Positions 19,001 through 26,802 are shown, counted from the stretch's first letter. The stretch: DNA of 64,000 nt from UBA11524 sp051883695 (GCA_051883695.1 JBJEUF010000163.1:1-64000), one strand, 5' to 3'. Notes: generated by a model from the letters alone, not told the origin. Made by a program: numbers and translations.

Positions 19001-20543
19001 CTACAAGATGGGCGTGGATTTGCCCGACCGGGACTGCCCCCTCTGCGGCAGGAACCTGGCCAAGGACGGCTTTGACATCCCCTTTGAGGTGTTCCTGGGC
19101 TTTGAGGGCGACAAGGTGCCCGATATTGACCTGAACTTCTCCGGCGAATACCAGAACCGCGCCCATCATTATGTGGAGGAGCTGTTCGGCAAGGATCATG
19201 TTTTCCGCGCGGGCACCATTTCCGGCCTGGCGGAAAAGACCGCCTACGGCTATGTGGCGAAGTACTTTGAGGAGCGCGGCATCCAGGTCGGCAATACGGA
19301 GAAGGAGCGCCTTGCCGCAGGCTGCGAGGGCGTCAAAAAGACCACCGGTCAGCATCCCGGCGGCATGGTCGTCGTGCCCAAGGAATACGATATCTGTCAG
19401 TTTACCGCCGTGCAGCACCCGGCGGACGATCTGGAATCCGATTTCAACACCACCCATTTCGACTTCAACTCCATGCATGACATTCTGGTCAAGCTGGACT
19501 GTCTGGGGCATGTGGATCCGACGGTGCTGCATATGCTGGCGGAGATCACCGACACGCCCACCGAGGCCGTCCCGCTGGACGACAAGCCGGTGCGGTCGCT
19601 CTTTTCCTCCCCCGAGGCGCTGGGCGTGACGGAGGCGGATATCGACTGCTCCACCGGCACGCTGGGCATCCCGGAGTTCGGCACGAGCTTCGTCCGCGGC
19701 ATGCTGGATGATACCAAGCCCTCGACCATGGAGGAGCTGGTGCGCATCTCCGGCCTGAGCCACGGCACGGACGTGTGGCTGGGCAATGCGCAGGAGCTGG
19801 TGCGCTCCGGCACGGCGAAGCTGAGCGAGTGCGTCTGCTGCCGCGACGATATCATGAACTACCTCATCGACAAGGGCGTCGCGCCCAAGATGGCCTTCAC
19901 GACCATGGAGTCCGTCCGAAAGGGCAAGGGTCTCAAGCCTGAGATGGAGCAGGCCATGCTGGACGCCCATGTGCCAGCGTGGTTCATGGATTCCTGCAAA
20001 AAGATCAAGTACATGTTCCCCAAGGGGCACGCTGTGGCGTATGTCATGTCGTCCCTGCGCGTGGCATGGTACAAGGTGCACCGTCCGCTGGCGTATTACG
20101 CGGCATACTTTACTTTGCGCGGCAAGGGCTTTGACGCCTGTACCATGATCGCCGATCCGGAGACGATCCGAAGGAGGATCAAGGACATCAAGGCCGATCC
20201 CAACGCCACGGCGGCGGACGGCGACGCCGTCACCTCGCTGGAGCTGGTGCTGGAGATGAACATGCGCGGCTTCCGCTTCCTGCCCTGCGATCTGTACAAA
20301 TCCCATGTGACCCGCTTCCTGATGGAAGATGAAAAGTCCCTGCGGGTTCCCTTCACAAGCCTGGGCGGTTTGGGCGAAAGCGTGGCGGAGAACATCATCC
20401 GCGAGCGCGAGAAGGCACCCTTCCTGTCCGTTGAGGATCTGCGGGACCGGGCGCGCGTGCCGTCCTCGATCATCGAGCTGCTCCGCACGCACGGCTCCCT
20501 GGAGGGCCTGAGCGAAACGAGTCAGGTGAGCATGTTTTTCTGA
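16062..20543 (+). CDS. polC: DNA polymerase III alpha subunit, PolC type
   Basis: A 1493-residue replicative polymerase, slightly longer than the usual ~1430-1470. In order: an N-terminal domain; a lysine/glutamate-rich linker (about 200-260); an OB-fold (about 280-400); a PHP domain (RIELHMHTNMSTMDAMTPAG) split by the DEDDh proofreading exonuclease (IIVLDFESTGLNTAVDRVIE, IAAHNAAFDASLL, NAHRAVHDATATA); a zinc finger (CTHCRKGFF, CPLCGRN); palm, fingers and thumb (VGSRGSVGSSFVAHM, KVPDIDLNFSGEYQNRAH with catalytic aspartates); and the C-terminal HhH region. The PolC form is restricted to Bacillota and relatives. ATG 16062 has GGAGG 8 nt upstream. No separate promoter is seen between the family 1 repeat and the start. 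Confidence 0.98.
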   Translation: MSYEDLLGQIYAELPHLRGALSAPRVVYVRAQGKVYITFESSVLVEEASFLRMERLLRRVFPQKPLALRVVSPGLRDDFMDNISAYKPVLTDFLKRNYPASVSWMDQIDWRCVDDRITLTFPDAFSMAYMARQNVAARLSQAVKDIFSVDLKVELAVAGDQERRLQELREEREKAQGTAYTAAELAERYGYTVSEPKTEPAKKERKPREKKSDAERAEEAARAAAIAAAEEAKKKDELVTPTMTDTAIGKPIIGRAIADRPIEMKELTADAGLVVVQGDIFKLETKELKGGEMLLVTFAVTDYTSSILCKSFFRFRRNQFGRRREESEPLPPITPEERKAVMDKVEQIKLGMNVKLRGECMYDNFARELSISVRDMVPMERIEREDTAEEKRIELHMHTNMSTMDAMTPAGDLIKRAIKWGHPAVAITDHGVVQAFPAAFNAVKKQPIKLIPGCEGYMIDEKAVVQNPDGRSLDDPIIVLDFESTGLNTAVDRVIEIGAVKLVGGTVVDSLSLLVNPKMPLKEKIVSLTGITDMMLADKETAETAIPRLMDFIGDAPIAAHNAAFDASLLKAELKRLGRSFGAPVLDTLTLARKMFPDMKSFKLASVCKQLQVSLKNAHRAVHDATATALCLAKMLRQLQEEQGLKTVADLNTLKGGAIGESYHVIILVRTQDGLVNLNRLVTLSHLDYFRRRPHMPKSEIQRLREGLIIGSACEAGELFQAVLANEPWEKLKEIASWYDYLEIQPIGNNDFMVREGRVPDEEGLRDLNRVIVRLGEELNIPVVATGDVHFLDPHHAKNRAIIQAGMGFDDADNQAPLYFKTTNEMLEEFAYLGPEKCHEVVIDNPRKIADQVEKLQLFPIHPKGEDTFQPLWEDAADNIQNMTWSRAKEMYGEELPEIVTARIEKELKSIIGYGFATLYNIAQKLVKKSNDDGYLVGSRGSVGSSFVAHMCGITEVNALPPHYRCTHCRKGFFDVDKSTYKMGVDLPDRDCPLCGRNLAKDGFDIPFEVFLGFEGDKVPDIDLNFSGEYQNRAHHYVEELFGKDHVFRAGTISGLAEKTAYGYVAKYFEERGIQVGNTEKERLAAGCEGVKKTTGQHPGGMVVVPKEYDICQFTAVQHPADDLESDFNTTHFDFNSMHDILVKLDCLGHVDPTVLHMLAEITDTPTEAVPLDDKPVRSLFSSPEALGVTEADIDCSTGTLGIPEFGTSFVRGMLDDTKPSTMEELVRISGLSHGTDVWLGNAQELVRSGTAKLSECVCCRDDIMNYLIDKGVAPKMAFTTMESVRKGKGLKPEMEQAMLDAHVPAWFMDSCKKIKYMFPKGHAVAYVMSSLRVAWYKVHRPLAYYAAYFTLRGKGFDACTMIADPETIRRRIKDIKADPNATAADGDAVTSLELVLEMNMRGFRFLPCDLYKSHVTRFLMEDEKSLRVPFTSLGGLGESVAENIIREREKAPFLSVEDLRDRARVPSSIIELLRTHGSLEGLSETSQVSMFF

Positions 20544-20592
20544 TGGGAACGGCGGTATCCCTGTTTCCCGGAATCGAAAGGAGATCCTGTCC

Positions 20593-21420
20593 ATGAGGAC
20601 CCCAAGAACCCGCTGCCGCGTCTGCGCCTTCGGCAGCGAAGCGGAGATGAAGCTGCTGTGCCGGGCGCTGCTGGAGAACCGAGGATGGCTGCCGGAAACG
20701 GAGATGGATGCGCCGGAAATGTCCCTGCAGGAGCTGACGGAGCTGGTGAAGCACCATGCCCGGAGGGAGGGCGGAGAAGCGTGTACCTTCTTCTATGACA
20801 TGGTGGCTGAGCATCCCTATGGCGCGGCGCTGGCGGCAGAGTCCCGCCTGGAGATGGAAAAGCACCCCGGCGGCGTGTGGACGGCCTGCTTCTCCTATGG
20901 CGGCGACACGCCCTTCCAGCCCGAGGACTGGCAGCAGCTGCACCGCCAATGCAGGGGGCTGCCGATGCTGGCGATGTACGCGGACTGGGACTTCGGCCTG
21001 GAAAAGGGCATGAAGGTATTCGCCGGCGGCAAGACCCGGGACGACTGGTCGCGCATGGCGGAGGTCTGGCTGTGGCTGACGGCGGAATATGAGGTGGGCT
21101 ACCCGCCGGAGGAAGCCGTGGAACGCCTGCGCAATCTGCGAACGACGCTCGAAAGGGAAGAGTTCGACATGACCGTCGCCCAGATGCTCCGGGCGTGCAT
21201 CGACAACCTCACCCGGCTGGGCGAGGCCACTGCCGATTCCGCCGCGCTGCAGGAGCGGATGCGCCGCTGCCGCGAGGAGAAGGATTTCACGGAGCTGTTC
21301 CGGATCTACCTGCTCATTGCCGAAACGGTGCTGTGGGAAACGCGTCACAATCACCGCTGGCTGGCCTGCCTGACGTCCGTGCTGGAGGCGTGGACGGCGA
21401 CCGAGGGCGGGAATGCGTAA
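20593..21420 (+). CDS. Conserved-looking cytoplasmic protein of unknown function
   Basis: A 275-residue protein that I do not recognise. It has no signal peptide or membrane segment and is rich in Glu, Arg, Leu and Trp. Predicted character is mostly alpha-helical, with several Trp-containing helices (WSRMAEVWLWLTAEYEVG, TVLWETRHNHRWLACLTSVL). A CRVC pair near the start (residues 8-11) and isolated histidines could bind a metal, but there is no complete motif. Codon use matches the neighbours and AAAGGAG lies about 11 nt before the ATG, so it is likely to be real. It lies 49 nt after polC and 110 nt before yabP, where Bacillus has rqcP (yabO), but it shows no S4-domain similarity. Confidence 0.6.
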   Translation: MRTPRTRCRVCAFGSEAEMKLLCRALLENRGWLPETEMDAPEMSLQELTELVKHHARREGGEACTFFYDMVAEHPYGAALAAESRLEMEKHPGGVWTACFSYGGDTPFQPEDWQQLHRQCRGLPMLAMYADWDFGLEKGMKVFAGGKTRDDWSRMAEVWLWLTAEYEVGYPPEEAVERLRNLRTTLEREEFDMTVAQMLRACIDNLTRLGEATADSAALQERMRRCREEKDFTELFRIYLLIAETVLWETRHNHRWLACLTSVLEAWTATEGGNA

Positions 21421-21530
21421 CAGCGACCGGGGAGCCGGAGCTTGCCACGCGGCAGGGGGCGATGGCTGGAGTCACCGGGCATAACAGCCGCCCTGTGCGC
21501 ATACCCTCATGCAGAACAGGAGGGATGCGC

Positions 21531-21806
21531 ATGAACGAACCGACGGGCAAGCCCTACGGGATCACGCTGGAACGCAGGGAAAAGGCGGCGCTGACAGGCG
21601 TGACGGACGTGGAACGCTTCGATGAGAATGAGGTGGTGCTCCACACCCACGGCGGTCGTCTGACGCTGACGGGCACGGGATTGCATGTGGCCTGCCTGCA
21701 GCTGGAGGAAGGGCGGCTGGTGGTGGATGGCGCGATCGACGGTGTACAGTATGACGGCGGCGCGGCTCCCAGACGCGGCGGCTTCCTGCGCAGGGCGCTG
21801 GGATGA
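21531..21806 (+). CDS. yabP: Sporulation protein YabP
   Basis: A 91-residue protein of the YabP/YqfC family: LERREKAALTGVTDVERFDE followed by VVLHTHGGRLTLTGTGLHVA and a final EGRLVVDGAIDGVQYD. YabP is needed for normal spore formation in Bacillus, in the mother-cell programme with YabQ. ATG 21531 is chosen because AGGAGGG ends 7 nt before it; the in-frame ATG at 21525 follows the Shine-Dalgarno immediately and would be too close. Its stop overlaps the yabQ start (ATGA), a conserved arrangement. Together with yabQ and cotH it is direct evidence that the organism makes endospores. Confidence 0.92.
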   Translation: MNEPTGKPYGITLERREKAALTGVTDVERFDENEVVLHTHGGRLTLTGTGLHVACLQLEEGRLVVDGAIDGVQYDGGAAPRRGGFLRRALG

Positions 21807-22132
21807 CGCTGGAGGTGCTCTTTGCCCGGGCGGCGCAGGGGCAGGTCTTTCTGATGCTGGCTGCGGGCGGCGCGGCGCTGGGAGCGCTGCTGCAGCTGGC
21901 GGGATTGCTGCACCGGCGGTGGCGCGCGGCGGGCATGGCGGCGGACGGATTGTGCGTTCTGGCGGGTACGTCGCTGGTGCTGCTGGCGGTTTTCCGCGCG
22001 GGCAGCGGATTGCGGGCTTACGGGCTGCTGGGCCTGCTGACGGGCATAGCGCTGTACCGGGCGGGGGTGCAGGGGCTGCTGGAGGTTCTTTGCCGGCTTG
22101 TGCAAAAACTTTTTCAAACCCGGCAGGAATGA
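21803..22132 (+). CDS. yabQ: Spore cortex biosynthesis protein YabQ
   Basis: A 109-residue membrane protein with about four hydrophobic segments (VFLMLAAGGAALGALLQLAG, AAGMAADGLCVLAGTSLVLL, GLLGLLTGIALYRAGVQGLL) and a short basic tail. Size, topology and its position between yabP and divIC identify it as YabQ, which in Bacillus localises to the forespore outer membrane and is required for cortex peptidoglycan. It overlaps yabP by 4 bp and is followed 51 nt later by divIC. Confidence 0.88.
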   Translation: MTLEVLFARAAQGQVFLMLAAGGAALGALLQLAGLLHRRWRAAGMAADGLCVLAGTSLVLLAVFRAGSGLRAYGLLGLLTGIALYRAGVQGLLEVLCRLVQKLFQTRQE

Positions 22133-22183
22133 GGCCCTTGCGTGCAGAATCCTCTGTGCAAATCATTTGCGGGAGGGATGGGC

Positions 22184-22525
22184 ATGGATCGCAAGGTCAT
22201 CAGCTGGCGCGGCATTGCGTTTTTCGTCGGCGCCTTTCTTGTTGTGTTCGCCATCGCGATGTTCGGCATCCTGTCCAGCCGCTACGCGATGGAGAAGCAG
22301 TATGCCCAGCAGCAGAGCCGGATTGTGGACATGGAAATGAACGTCTCCGAGCTCAAGAACGAGCTGGCGCGCGTAGGCACGGACGGATATGTGGAGAATG
22401 AGGCGCGGGAGAAGTACGACTACATCAAGAGCGGTGAAATGCGCTTTGCCTTCACCGATCCGCAGAAGTTGCAGTATTACACGGAAGAGGAATGGCTGAT
22501 TATCCTCGAAGAGGGCTTATATTGA
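22184..22525 (+). CDS. divIC: Septum formation initiator (DivIC/FtsB-like)
   Basis: A 113-residue bitopic membrane protein with a short basic N-terminus (MDRKVISWRG), one transmembrane helix (IAFFVGAFLVVFAIAMFGIL) and an extracytoplasmic coiled coil (about residues 35-65). The segment VENEAREKYDYIKSGEMRFAF follows, matching the A-R-E-K-Y/L-G/K pattern of the family. DivIC bridges FtsL and DivIB/FtsQ in the divisome. ATG 22184 has GGGAGGG 6 nt upstream; an in-frame GTG at 22142 and an ATG at 22178 are less likely. The yabP-yabQ-divIC order is the same as in Bacillus, but yabR is absent and a terminator follows. Confidence 0.9.
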   Translation: MDRKVISWRGIAFFVGAFLVVFAIAMFGILSSRYAMEKQYAQQQSRIVDMEMNVSELKNELARVGTDGYVENEAREKYDYIKSGEMRFAFTDPQKLQYYTEEEWLIILEEGLY

Positions 22526-22530
22526 GGTTG

Positions 22531-22562
22531 GGGTCTTTGCGTGCGGCAAAGACCCTGTTTTC
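22531..22562 (+). terminator. Rho-independent terminator after divIC
   Basis: GGGTCTTTGC (22531-22540) pairs with GCAAAGACCC (22546-22555) around a 5-nt loop, followed by TGTTTTC. Confidence 0.85.
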
Positions 22563-22595
22563 TGTCAAGCGCGAGATGAAGCGGGAGGGCTGCAT

Positions 22596-23501
22596 ATGAT
22601 CGTTGCCGTCATCGGGATCGGGTCAAACTCCGTGAGGATGCTGCTGGCGGAGGTGAGCGCCGACGGCCTGAAAAGGCTGAGGCGGGACAGGGAGGGAACG
22701 CGCCTGTTTGCCGGGCTGGATGCGCAGCGCCGTCTGTCCCGGGAGGCGATGGAAAAGACGGCCGCAGCCGTCAGCCGGATGGCGGAATCGGCCCGGGCAG
22801 CGGGGGCGCAGCCCATCCATCTCTTTGCTACAAGCGCGACCCGCGACGCGGCCAATCAGGCGGAGTTCGCGGAGATGCTGCGGGAACGCGCCGGGCTCGC
22901 GCTGGAAATCTGTCCGGGCGAGGAGGAGGCGGCGCTCTCCTTCTGCGGCGCGAGCGGCGAGGGCGAATGCGGCGTCATCGACATCGGCGGCGGTTCGACG
23001 GAGGTCGTCGTCGGCAACGGGCAGACGGTGCGGTGCGCCCTCTCCTGCCAGATGGGAGCGGTACGGCTGGCGCAGCGGATTCCCCTGCGGGATCATGGGG
23101 ATCTGCCGCAGGTGGAAAAAACGGCGGCGGAGATTCTGTCCGGGCAGTTGCGGGCGCACCCCACGCTGACTCTCCCGGACAGCTGGTACGGCACAGGCGG
23201 CACCTTCACCACGCTGGCGGCGATCATCCGCGGCGTGCACTGGACGGAGCGCACCTACATGCACGGCACCTGCCTGACGCTGGAAAGGGTGGAGCAGACG
23301 GCGCGGCAGCTGGCGGATATGTCCCTGGAGGAGCGGCGGATGCTGCCGGGGCTGCAGCCCAACCGCGCGGATATCATCGTGCACGGCGTGTGCATCCTGC
23401 TGGCCTGTATGCGGACGCTGGGGATCCCGCAGATCACGGTGAGCGAATACGGGAATCTGGAAGGATATCTCAAAAGCAGATACGGCGCGTGTGAACGTTA
23501 A
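22596..23501 (+). CDS. Exopolyphosphatase / pppGpp phosphohydrolase (Ppx/GppA family)
   Basis: A 301-residue protein of the ASKHA fold, matching the core catalytic domains of Ppx/GppA. The phosphate-1 motif is IGIGSNSVRMLLAEV (residues 5-19), followed by LFATSATRDAANQAEF, the catalytic ECGVIDIGGGSTEVVVGNGQ (about residue 130) and SWYGTGGTFTTLAAI. It releases phosphate from polyphosphate or from (p)ppGpp, linking phosphate storage to the stringent response. It is the short form without the C-terminal helical extension. The HD domain of longer homologues is missing. The ATG at 22596 has GGGAGGG 7-8 nt upstream. A terminator separates it from divIC. Confidence 0.9.
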   Translation: MIVAVIGIGSNSVRMLLAEVSADGLKRLRRDREGTRLFAGLDAQRRLSREAMEKTAAAVSRMAESARAAGAQPIHLFATSATRDAANQAEFAEMLRERAGLALEICPGEEEAALSFCGASGEGECGVIDIGGGSTEVVVGNGQTVRCALSCQMGAVRLAQRIPLRDHGDLPQVEKTAAEILSGQLRAHPTLTLPDSWYGTGGTFTTLAAIIRGVHWTERTYMHGTCLTLERVEQTARQLADMSLEERRMLPGLQPNRADIIVHGVCILLACMRTLGIPQITVSEYGNLEGYLKSRYGACER

Positions 23502-23533
23502 CCGAAAATTTACAGGATCGGATGTAGCTGGAC

Positions 23534-23562
23534 TTGCGCGAGCGGGTTAGATGCGGTATAAT
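23534..23562 (+). promoter_or_regulatory. Sigma-A-type promoter for the foldase lipoprotein gene
   Basis: TTGCGC (23534-23539), a 17-nt spacer and a perfect TATAAT (23557-23562), 52 nt before the ATG at 23615. Confidence 0.75.
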
Positions 23563-23614
23563 AACCAAAGCGCTGCGCGTTTGCAGCGAACAATGCCGAT
23601 AGGAGAGAATGTAA

Positions 23615-25060
23615 ATGAACAAGAAGACCCTGCTGGCGCTGCTTGCGGCGCTGCTGCTGGTGCTGTCGGGCTGCGGCGCACAGCAGAATGAGGACGACAA
23701 GGAGGTCGTCCGGGTGGGCGATGTGGCCTACACCATGGGCGATCTGAAGTCTGTGGAGGCGTACCTGAAGGACTATTATGACTACATGGGTCAGATCTAT
23801 ACCATGTATTATGGCTTCAATCCGCTCAGCTACACCGATGCGGATATCCGCAACGAGGCGGTCAACAGCCTGGCGTACCAGGCGGTGGTGCTGGACAAGG
23901 CGGCGAAGCTGGGCCTGGATCAGCTGACCAAAGAGGAAAGTGCGCAGCTGGAGGCGGATGTGGAGGCTGCATGGGCGGAGTACCGCACCAGCGCCGAGGC
24001 GGAGCTGACCTTTGCCGAGGATGCGACCGAGGAGCAGATCAGCGCCGCCGTGGACGAGCTGCTGGCGTCCGAGGGCATCACGCTGGAGGCGGTGCGCAAG
24101 AACGCCCGCAACAGCATCCTTCTGGACAAGGCTGAGGCCTGGGCGGTCAAGGACGTTGTCGTGACGGAGGAGGAGTTCACAGCGGAGTACAATGCGCAGC
24201 TTGAGAGCGCGAAGGCTTCCTATGAATCCGACCTGTCCGCCTACGGCGACGCGGTGCTCAACGGCGAAACCGTTGTCTATGCGCCCGAGGGCTACCGCTA
24301 TGTCAAGCAGATTCTGATCAAGTACGGCGATGAGGATACCGAGAAGCTGAACAGTATCAGCTCCGCCGCGTATTCCGCGCAGTCCTCTGCGTACACGGCG
24401 CAGAGCAACGCGGCTTCCCTGCTTGCGGAGGATGCGGATCTGGACGCGCTGGTGGCTGAGGTGAGCGTCGTGCTGGATGAGGTGACCGATCCTGCAAGCA
24501 TCACCGTGAAGGAGTCCACCGCCGCCTTCACCACCGAGCTGTCCGAGGAAGCGGCTGCTGCGGTCAAGGCGGTGGCTGAGGCCCGTGCGCTGGTGGCGGC
24601 TTATGAGGAGCAGGAGAAGCTGGCCCAGGAGACCGCGCTGGCCAACATCGCGCCCAGGGCCGATGAGGTGCTCACCCGGCTTGCTGCCGGTGAGGACTGG
24701 GATGCGCTGGTGGCTGAGTACAACGACGACCCCGGCATGGCGGAGGGCGCTGATTTCGCCGCCACGGGCTATCCCGTCTGCGAGGGCTTTGCGTCCTTTG
24801 ATCCCGCGTTTGTGGAGGCAGCCATGGCCATCGCGGAAAAGGGCCAGTGGAGCGACAAGACCGTGGGCGAGACCTACGGCTACTACATCATCCGGTATGT
24901 GGACGACGTGCCTGCCGGTGCGGTGGACATGGAGACCGTCCGCGAGACGATCACCGCCACGCTGCTGAGCGGGAAGCAGGAGGAAGCCTTCTCCCTCGCG
25001 CTGGATCAGTGGGTGGAGGAGTCCAACATGATGATCAACTACGATCTGCTGAACAAGTAA
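23615..25060 (+). CDS. PrsA/SurA-like peptidyl-prolyl isomerase lipoprotein
   Basis: A 481-residue exported lipoprotein; the lipobox LSGC follows the signal MNKKTLLALLAALLLVL, so Cys22 would be lipidated. Residues 30-230 resemble the SurA N-terminal chaperone helices (VRVGDVAYTMGDLKSVEAYL). A parvulin-type domain begins at RYVKQILIKYGDEDTEKLN, is interrupted by an unusually long alanine/glutamate-rich helical insert (about 240-370), and ends with DFAATGYPVCEGFASFDPAF, GQWSDKTVGETYGYYIIRYV. It would help fold secreted proteins outside the membrane. The insert makes it longer than typical PrsA (~290 residues). It has its own promoter and terminator, so it is a single-gene unit. Confidence 0.85.
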   Translation: MNKKTLLALLAALLLVLSGCGAQQNEDDKEVVRVGDVAYTMGDLKSVEAYLKDYYDYMGQIYTMYYGFNPLSYTDADIRNEAVNSLAYQAVVLDKAAKLGLDQLTKEESAQLEADVEAAWAEYRTSAEAELTFAEDATEEQISAAVDELLASEGITLEAVRKNARNSILLDKAEAWAVKDVVVTEEEFTAEYNAQLESAKASYESDLSAYGDAVLNGETVVYAPEGYRYVKQILIKYGDEDTEKLNSISSAAYSAQSSAYTAQSNAASLLAEDADLDALVAEVSVVLDEVTDPASITVKESTAAFTTELSEEAAAAVKAVAEARALVAAYEEQEKLAQETALANIAPRADEVLTRLAAGEDWDALVAEYNDDPGMAEGADFAATGYPVCEGFASFDPAFVEAAMAIAEKGQWSDKTVGETYGYYIIRYVDDVPAGAVDMETVRETITATLLSGKQEEAFSLALDQWVEESNMMINYDLLNK

Positions 25061-25072
25061 TCGTACAGATGG

Positions 25073-25111
25073 CGCGGGGACCGGCTGAACGCTGGTCTCC
25101 GCGTTTGTCTT
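25073..25111 (+). terminator. Rho-independent terminator after the foldase gene
   Basis: CGCGGGGACC (25073-25082) pairs with GGTCTCCGCG (25094-25103) with one G:U pair, followed by TTTGTCTT. Confidence 0.8.
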
Positions 25112-25130
25112 GATGTGCCGGCTGATTGCC

Positions 25131-25381
25131 CGGGGCGACCTTCTTCAAAACAGGAAACAAACAAGGATGCAGCCGAAGGGGGGGGGGGAGGGGGCGATCG
25201 GAAAGCCCTCTCCTCGCTTCCGCAGAAGCGAAACACGCTCTCCGCAAAAGGAATTTCGCACCTGCGGGCGCGACCAAAGGGCCTTCCGTCATCCAACATT
25301 GCTTGAAGCTTTGCCTTCGGCAACTCCCCGCCGGGAAGCCGCTTCTGTACGATGCCTTTTGGGAACCTTCGGGTCGCACAT
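25131..25381 (+). repeat. Long intergenic element, family 4, copy A
   Basis: About 250 bp of noncoding DNA whose reverse complement is repeated at 32295-32540. The best-conserved core is GCGATCGGAAAGCC, then CTCCTCGCTTCCGCAGAAGC, then CGCACCTG and CTTTCCGTCATCCA-like stretches. A G11 run occupies 25178-25188. It includes a small CGCTTC/GAAGCG hairpin. Short open frames through it are not conserved between the copies. Confidence 0.8.
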
Positions 25382-25460
25382 CCGGGAACGATCATTACCT
25401 GATGAAGCATGGATATTCTGGGATTTTGTATGAGGCTGCCCGCAGATTGCCCGTCAGGTG

Positions 25461-25489
25461 TTGGAATCCTGCCTGCTTTGTGCTATAAT
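25461..25489 (+). promoter_or_regulatory. Sigma-A-type promoter for the polysaccharide-export ATPase gene
   Basis: TTGGAA (25461-25466), a 17-nt spacer and a perfect TATAAT (25484-25489), 36 nt before the ATG at 25526. It ends the 465-bp gap, which otherwise holds the terminator and repeat. Confidence 0.75.
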
Positions 25490-25525
25490 GCTCCTGTGCT
25501 GACCATCAGGAAGGAGAGAGACGCG

Positions 25526-26260
25526 ATGCCGCCCATGATTGAGGTTCGCCACATCACCATGGATTTTCGCATGGACAAGAACCGGACCACGAACCTCAAG
25601 GAATACGTCGTCAACCTCCTGAGCGGCAAGAGGAAGGTAGAGATGTTCCATGCGCTGGACGATGTGTCCTTCACGGTGGAGAAGGGCTCGATCACCGGGC
25701 TTATAGGCCACAATGGCGCAGGGAAATCCACCGTTTTGAAGGTCATCAGCGGAATCTACCGCCCCACATCGGGTGCGGTGCGGGTACAGGGACAGATTGT
25801 ACCGATGCTGGAGCTGGGCAGCGGCTTTGACGCGGAGCTGACCGGACGGGAAAATATCCTGCTCAACGGTGCGATCCTTGGCTATTCAAAGGCGTTTCTG
25901 CTGCCCCGGGTGGAGGAGATCATCGCCTACAGCGAGCTGCGGGATTTCATCGACATGCCGCTGAAAACCTACTCATCGGGGATGCTGGCGCGGCTGGCGT
26001 TTTCCATCGCATCGGTGGTGGAGCCGGATGTGCTGATTGTGGACGAAATCTTATCCGTGGGCGACGAGCATTTTCAGCGCAAGAGCCGCGCCCGGATGCT
26101 GGAAATGATGACGAACGCCGGAACGACGGTGCTGTTCGTCAGCCACAACCTGCAGCAGCTGCGGGAGATGTGCGACAGGGTGATCTGGCTCGACCATGGC
26201 AAGGTACGGGCCATCGGAACGGCGCAGGAAATCTGCGATACATATGAAGGGGAGGCATAG
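25526..26260 (+). CDS. ABC transporter ATPase of the polysaccharide/teichoic acid export type
   Basis: A 244-residue ABC ATPase of the TagH/RfbE/KpsT group. Walker A is GLIGHNGAGKSTVLKVISG (about residue 63), the Q-loop region is MLELGSGFDAELTGRENILL, the signature is YSSGMLARLAFSIA, Walker B is DVLIVDEILSVGDEHF, and the H-loop is VLFVSHNLQQL. The GSGFDxELTGREN motif is characteristic of O-antigen, capsule and wall teichoic acid exporters. The expected membrane partner (TagG/RfbA) is not adjacent; only a two-helix DUF3592 protein follows, after 3 nt. The ATG at 25526 has AAGGAGAG about 8 nt upstream. The C-terminal substrate-binding extension of the larger family members is absent. Confidence 0.9.
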   Translation: MPPMIEVRHITMDFRMDKNRTTNLKEYVVNLLSGKRKVEMFHALDDVSFTVEKGSITGLIGHNGAGKSTVLKVISGIYRPTSGAVRVQGQIVPMLELGSGFDAELTGRENILLNGAILGYSKAFLLPRVEEIIAYSELRDFIDMPLKTYSSGMLARLAFSIASVVEPDVLIVDEILSVGDEHFQRKSRARMLEMMTNAGTTVLFVSHNLQQLREMCDRVIWLDHGKVRAIGTAQEICDTYEGEA

Positions 26261-26263
26261 ACT

Positions 26264-26779
26264 ATGAAAAATGTAAAACCGTTCATGGTGATAGGCTGGG
26301 TCTTTGCCGGGATCGGCCTGCTCTTTCTGGTCATGGGAGTCATCTTCGTGCTGCTCGGCGCGGATTCCCTGCCGCTGCTGGCAGACCCGGAGGTCTGGCT
26401 TGGCGATACGCCCGATGAGCTGGCGCTGCCCATGGTGGGCATCGTCTTTTCCTGCATCGGGCTGCTCTTTACGGTGATGGGCAGCGTGTTTCTGTTCATT
26501 GAGCGGCGGAGACGGCTGCTGGCGGAGGAGCTGGAGCGCTTCGGCATCCGCGTGACGGGTACGGTTTCGGAGATGTACCGCGACCGGAGCTACAACGTTA
26601 ATGGGCGCAATCCGCTGCGTATCATGGTGCAGGCGCAGCACCCCACGACGGGCGAGATGAGGACACTCAAGGGCCCGATGGTCTGGGAGACGCCGCTGTC
26701 TGTCGGGGACAAGCTGGACGTGCTCTTTGATCCGCAGAACGAGAAGAAATTTGTGGTGAAGCTGCCGGAGAAGCTCTGA
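26264..26779 (+). CDS. DUF3592 membrane protein
   Basis: A 171-residue protein with two N-terminal transmembrane helices (VIGWVFAGIGLLFLVMGVIF and MVGIVFSCIGLLFTVMGSVF) and a C-terminal beta-rich domain of the DUF3592 type (FGIRVTGTVSEMYRDRSYNV, then PLSVGDKLDVLFDPQNEKKF). The fold places the domain next to the membrane, probably on the cytoplasmic face. Its function is unknown. The start lies 3 nt after the stop of the ABC ATPase gene, so the two are co-transcribed and the protein may be an accessory of that transporter; this is inferred from position only. Confidence 0.8.
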   Translation: MKNVKPFMVIGWVFAGIGLLFLVMGVIFVLLGADSLPLLADPEVWLGDTPDELALPMVGIVFSCIGLLFTVMGSVFLFIERRRRLLAEELERFGIRVTGTVSEMYRDRSYNVNGRNPLRIMVQAQHPTTGEMRTLKGPMVWETPLSVGDKLDVLFDPQNEKKFVVKLPEKL

Positions 26780-26802
26780 CGGCAGCGGAAAGGCAGGGGC
26801 AA

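Noticed and set aside
16479..20594. A very long minus-strand open frame across polC
   Set aside because: It is the complement of polC, with the repetitive His/Leu/Gly/Arg-rich composition of antisense frames in GC-rich DNA and no recognisable domain.
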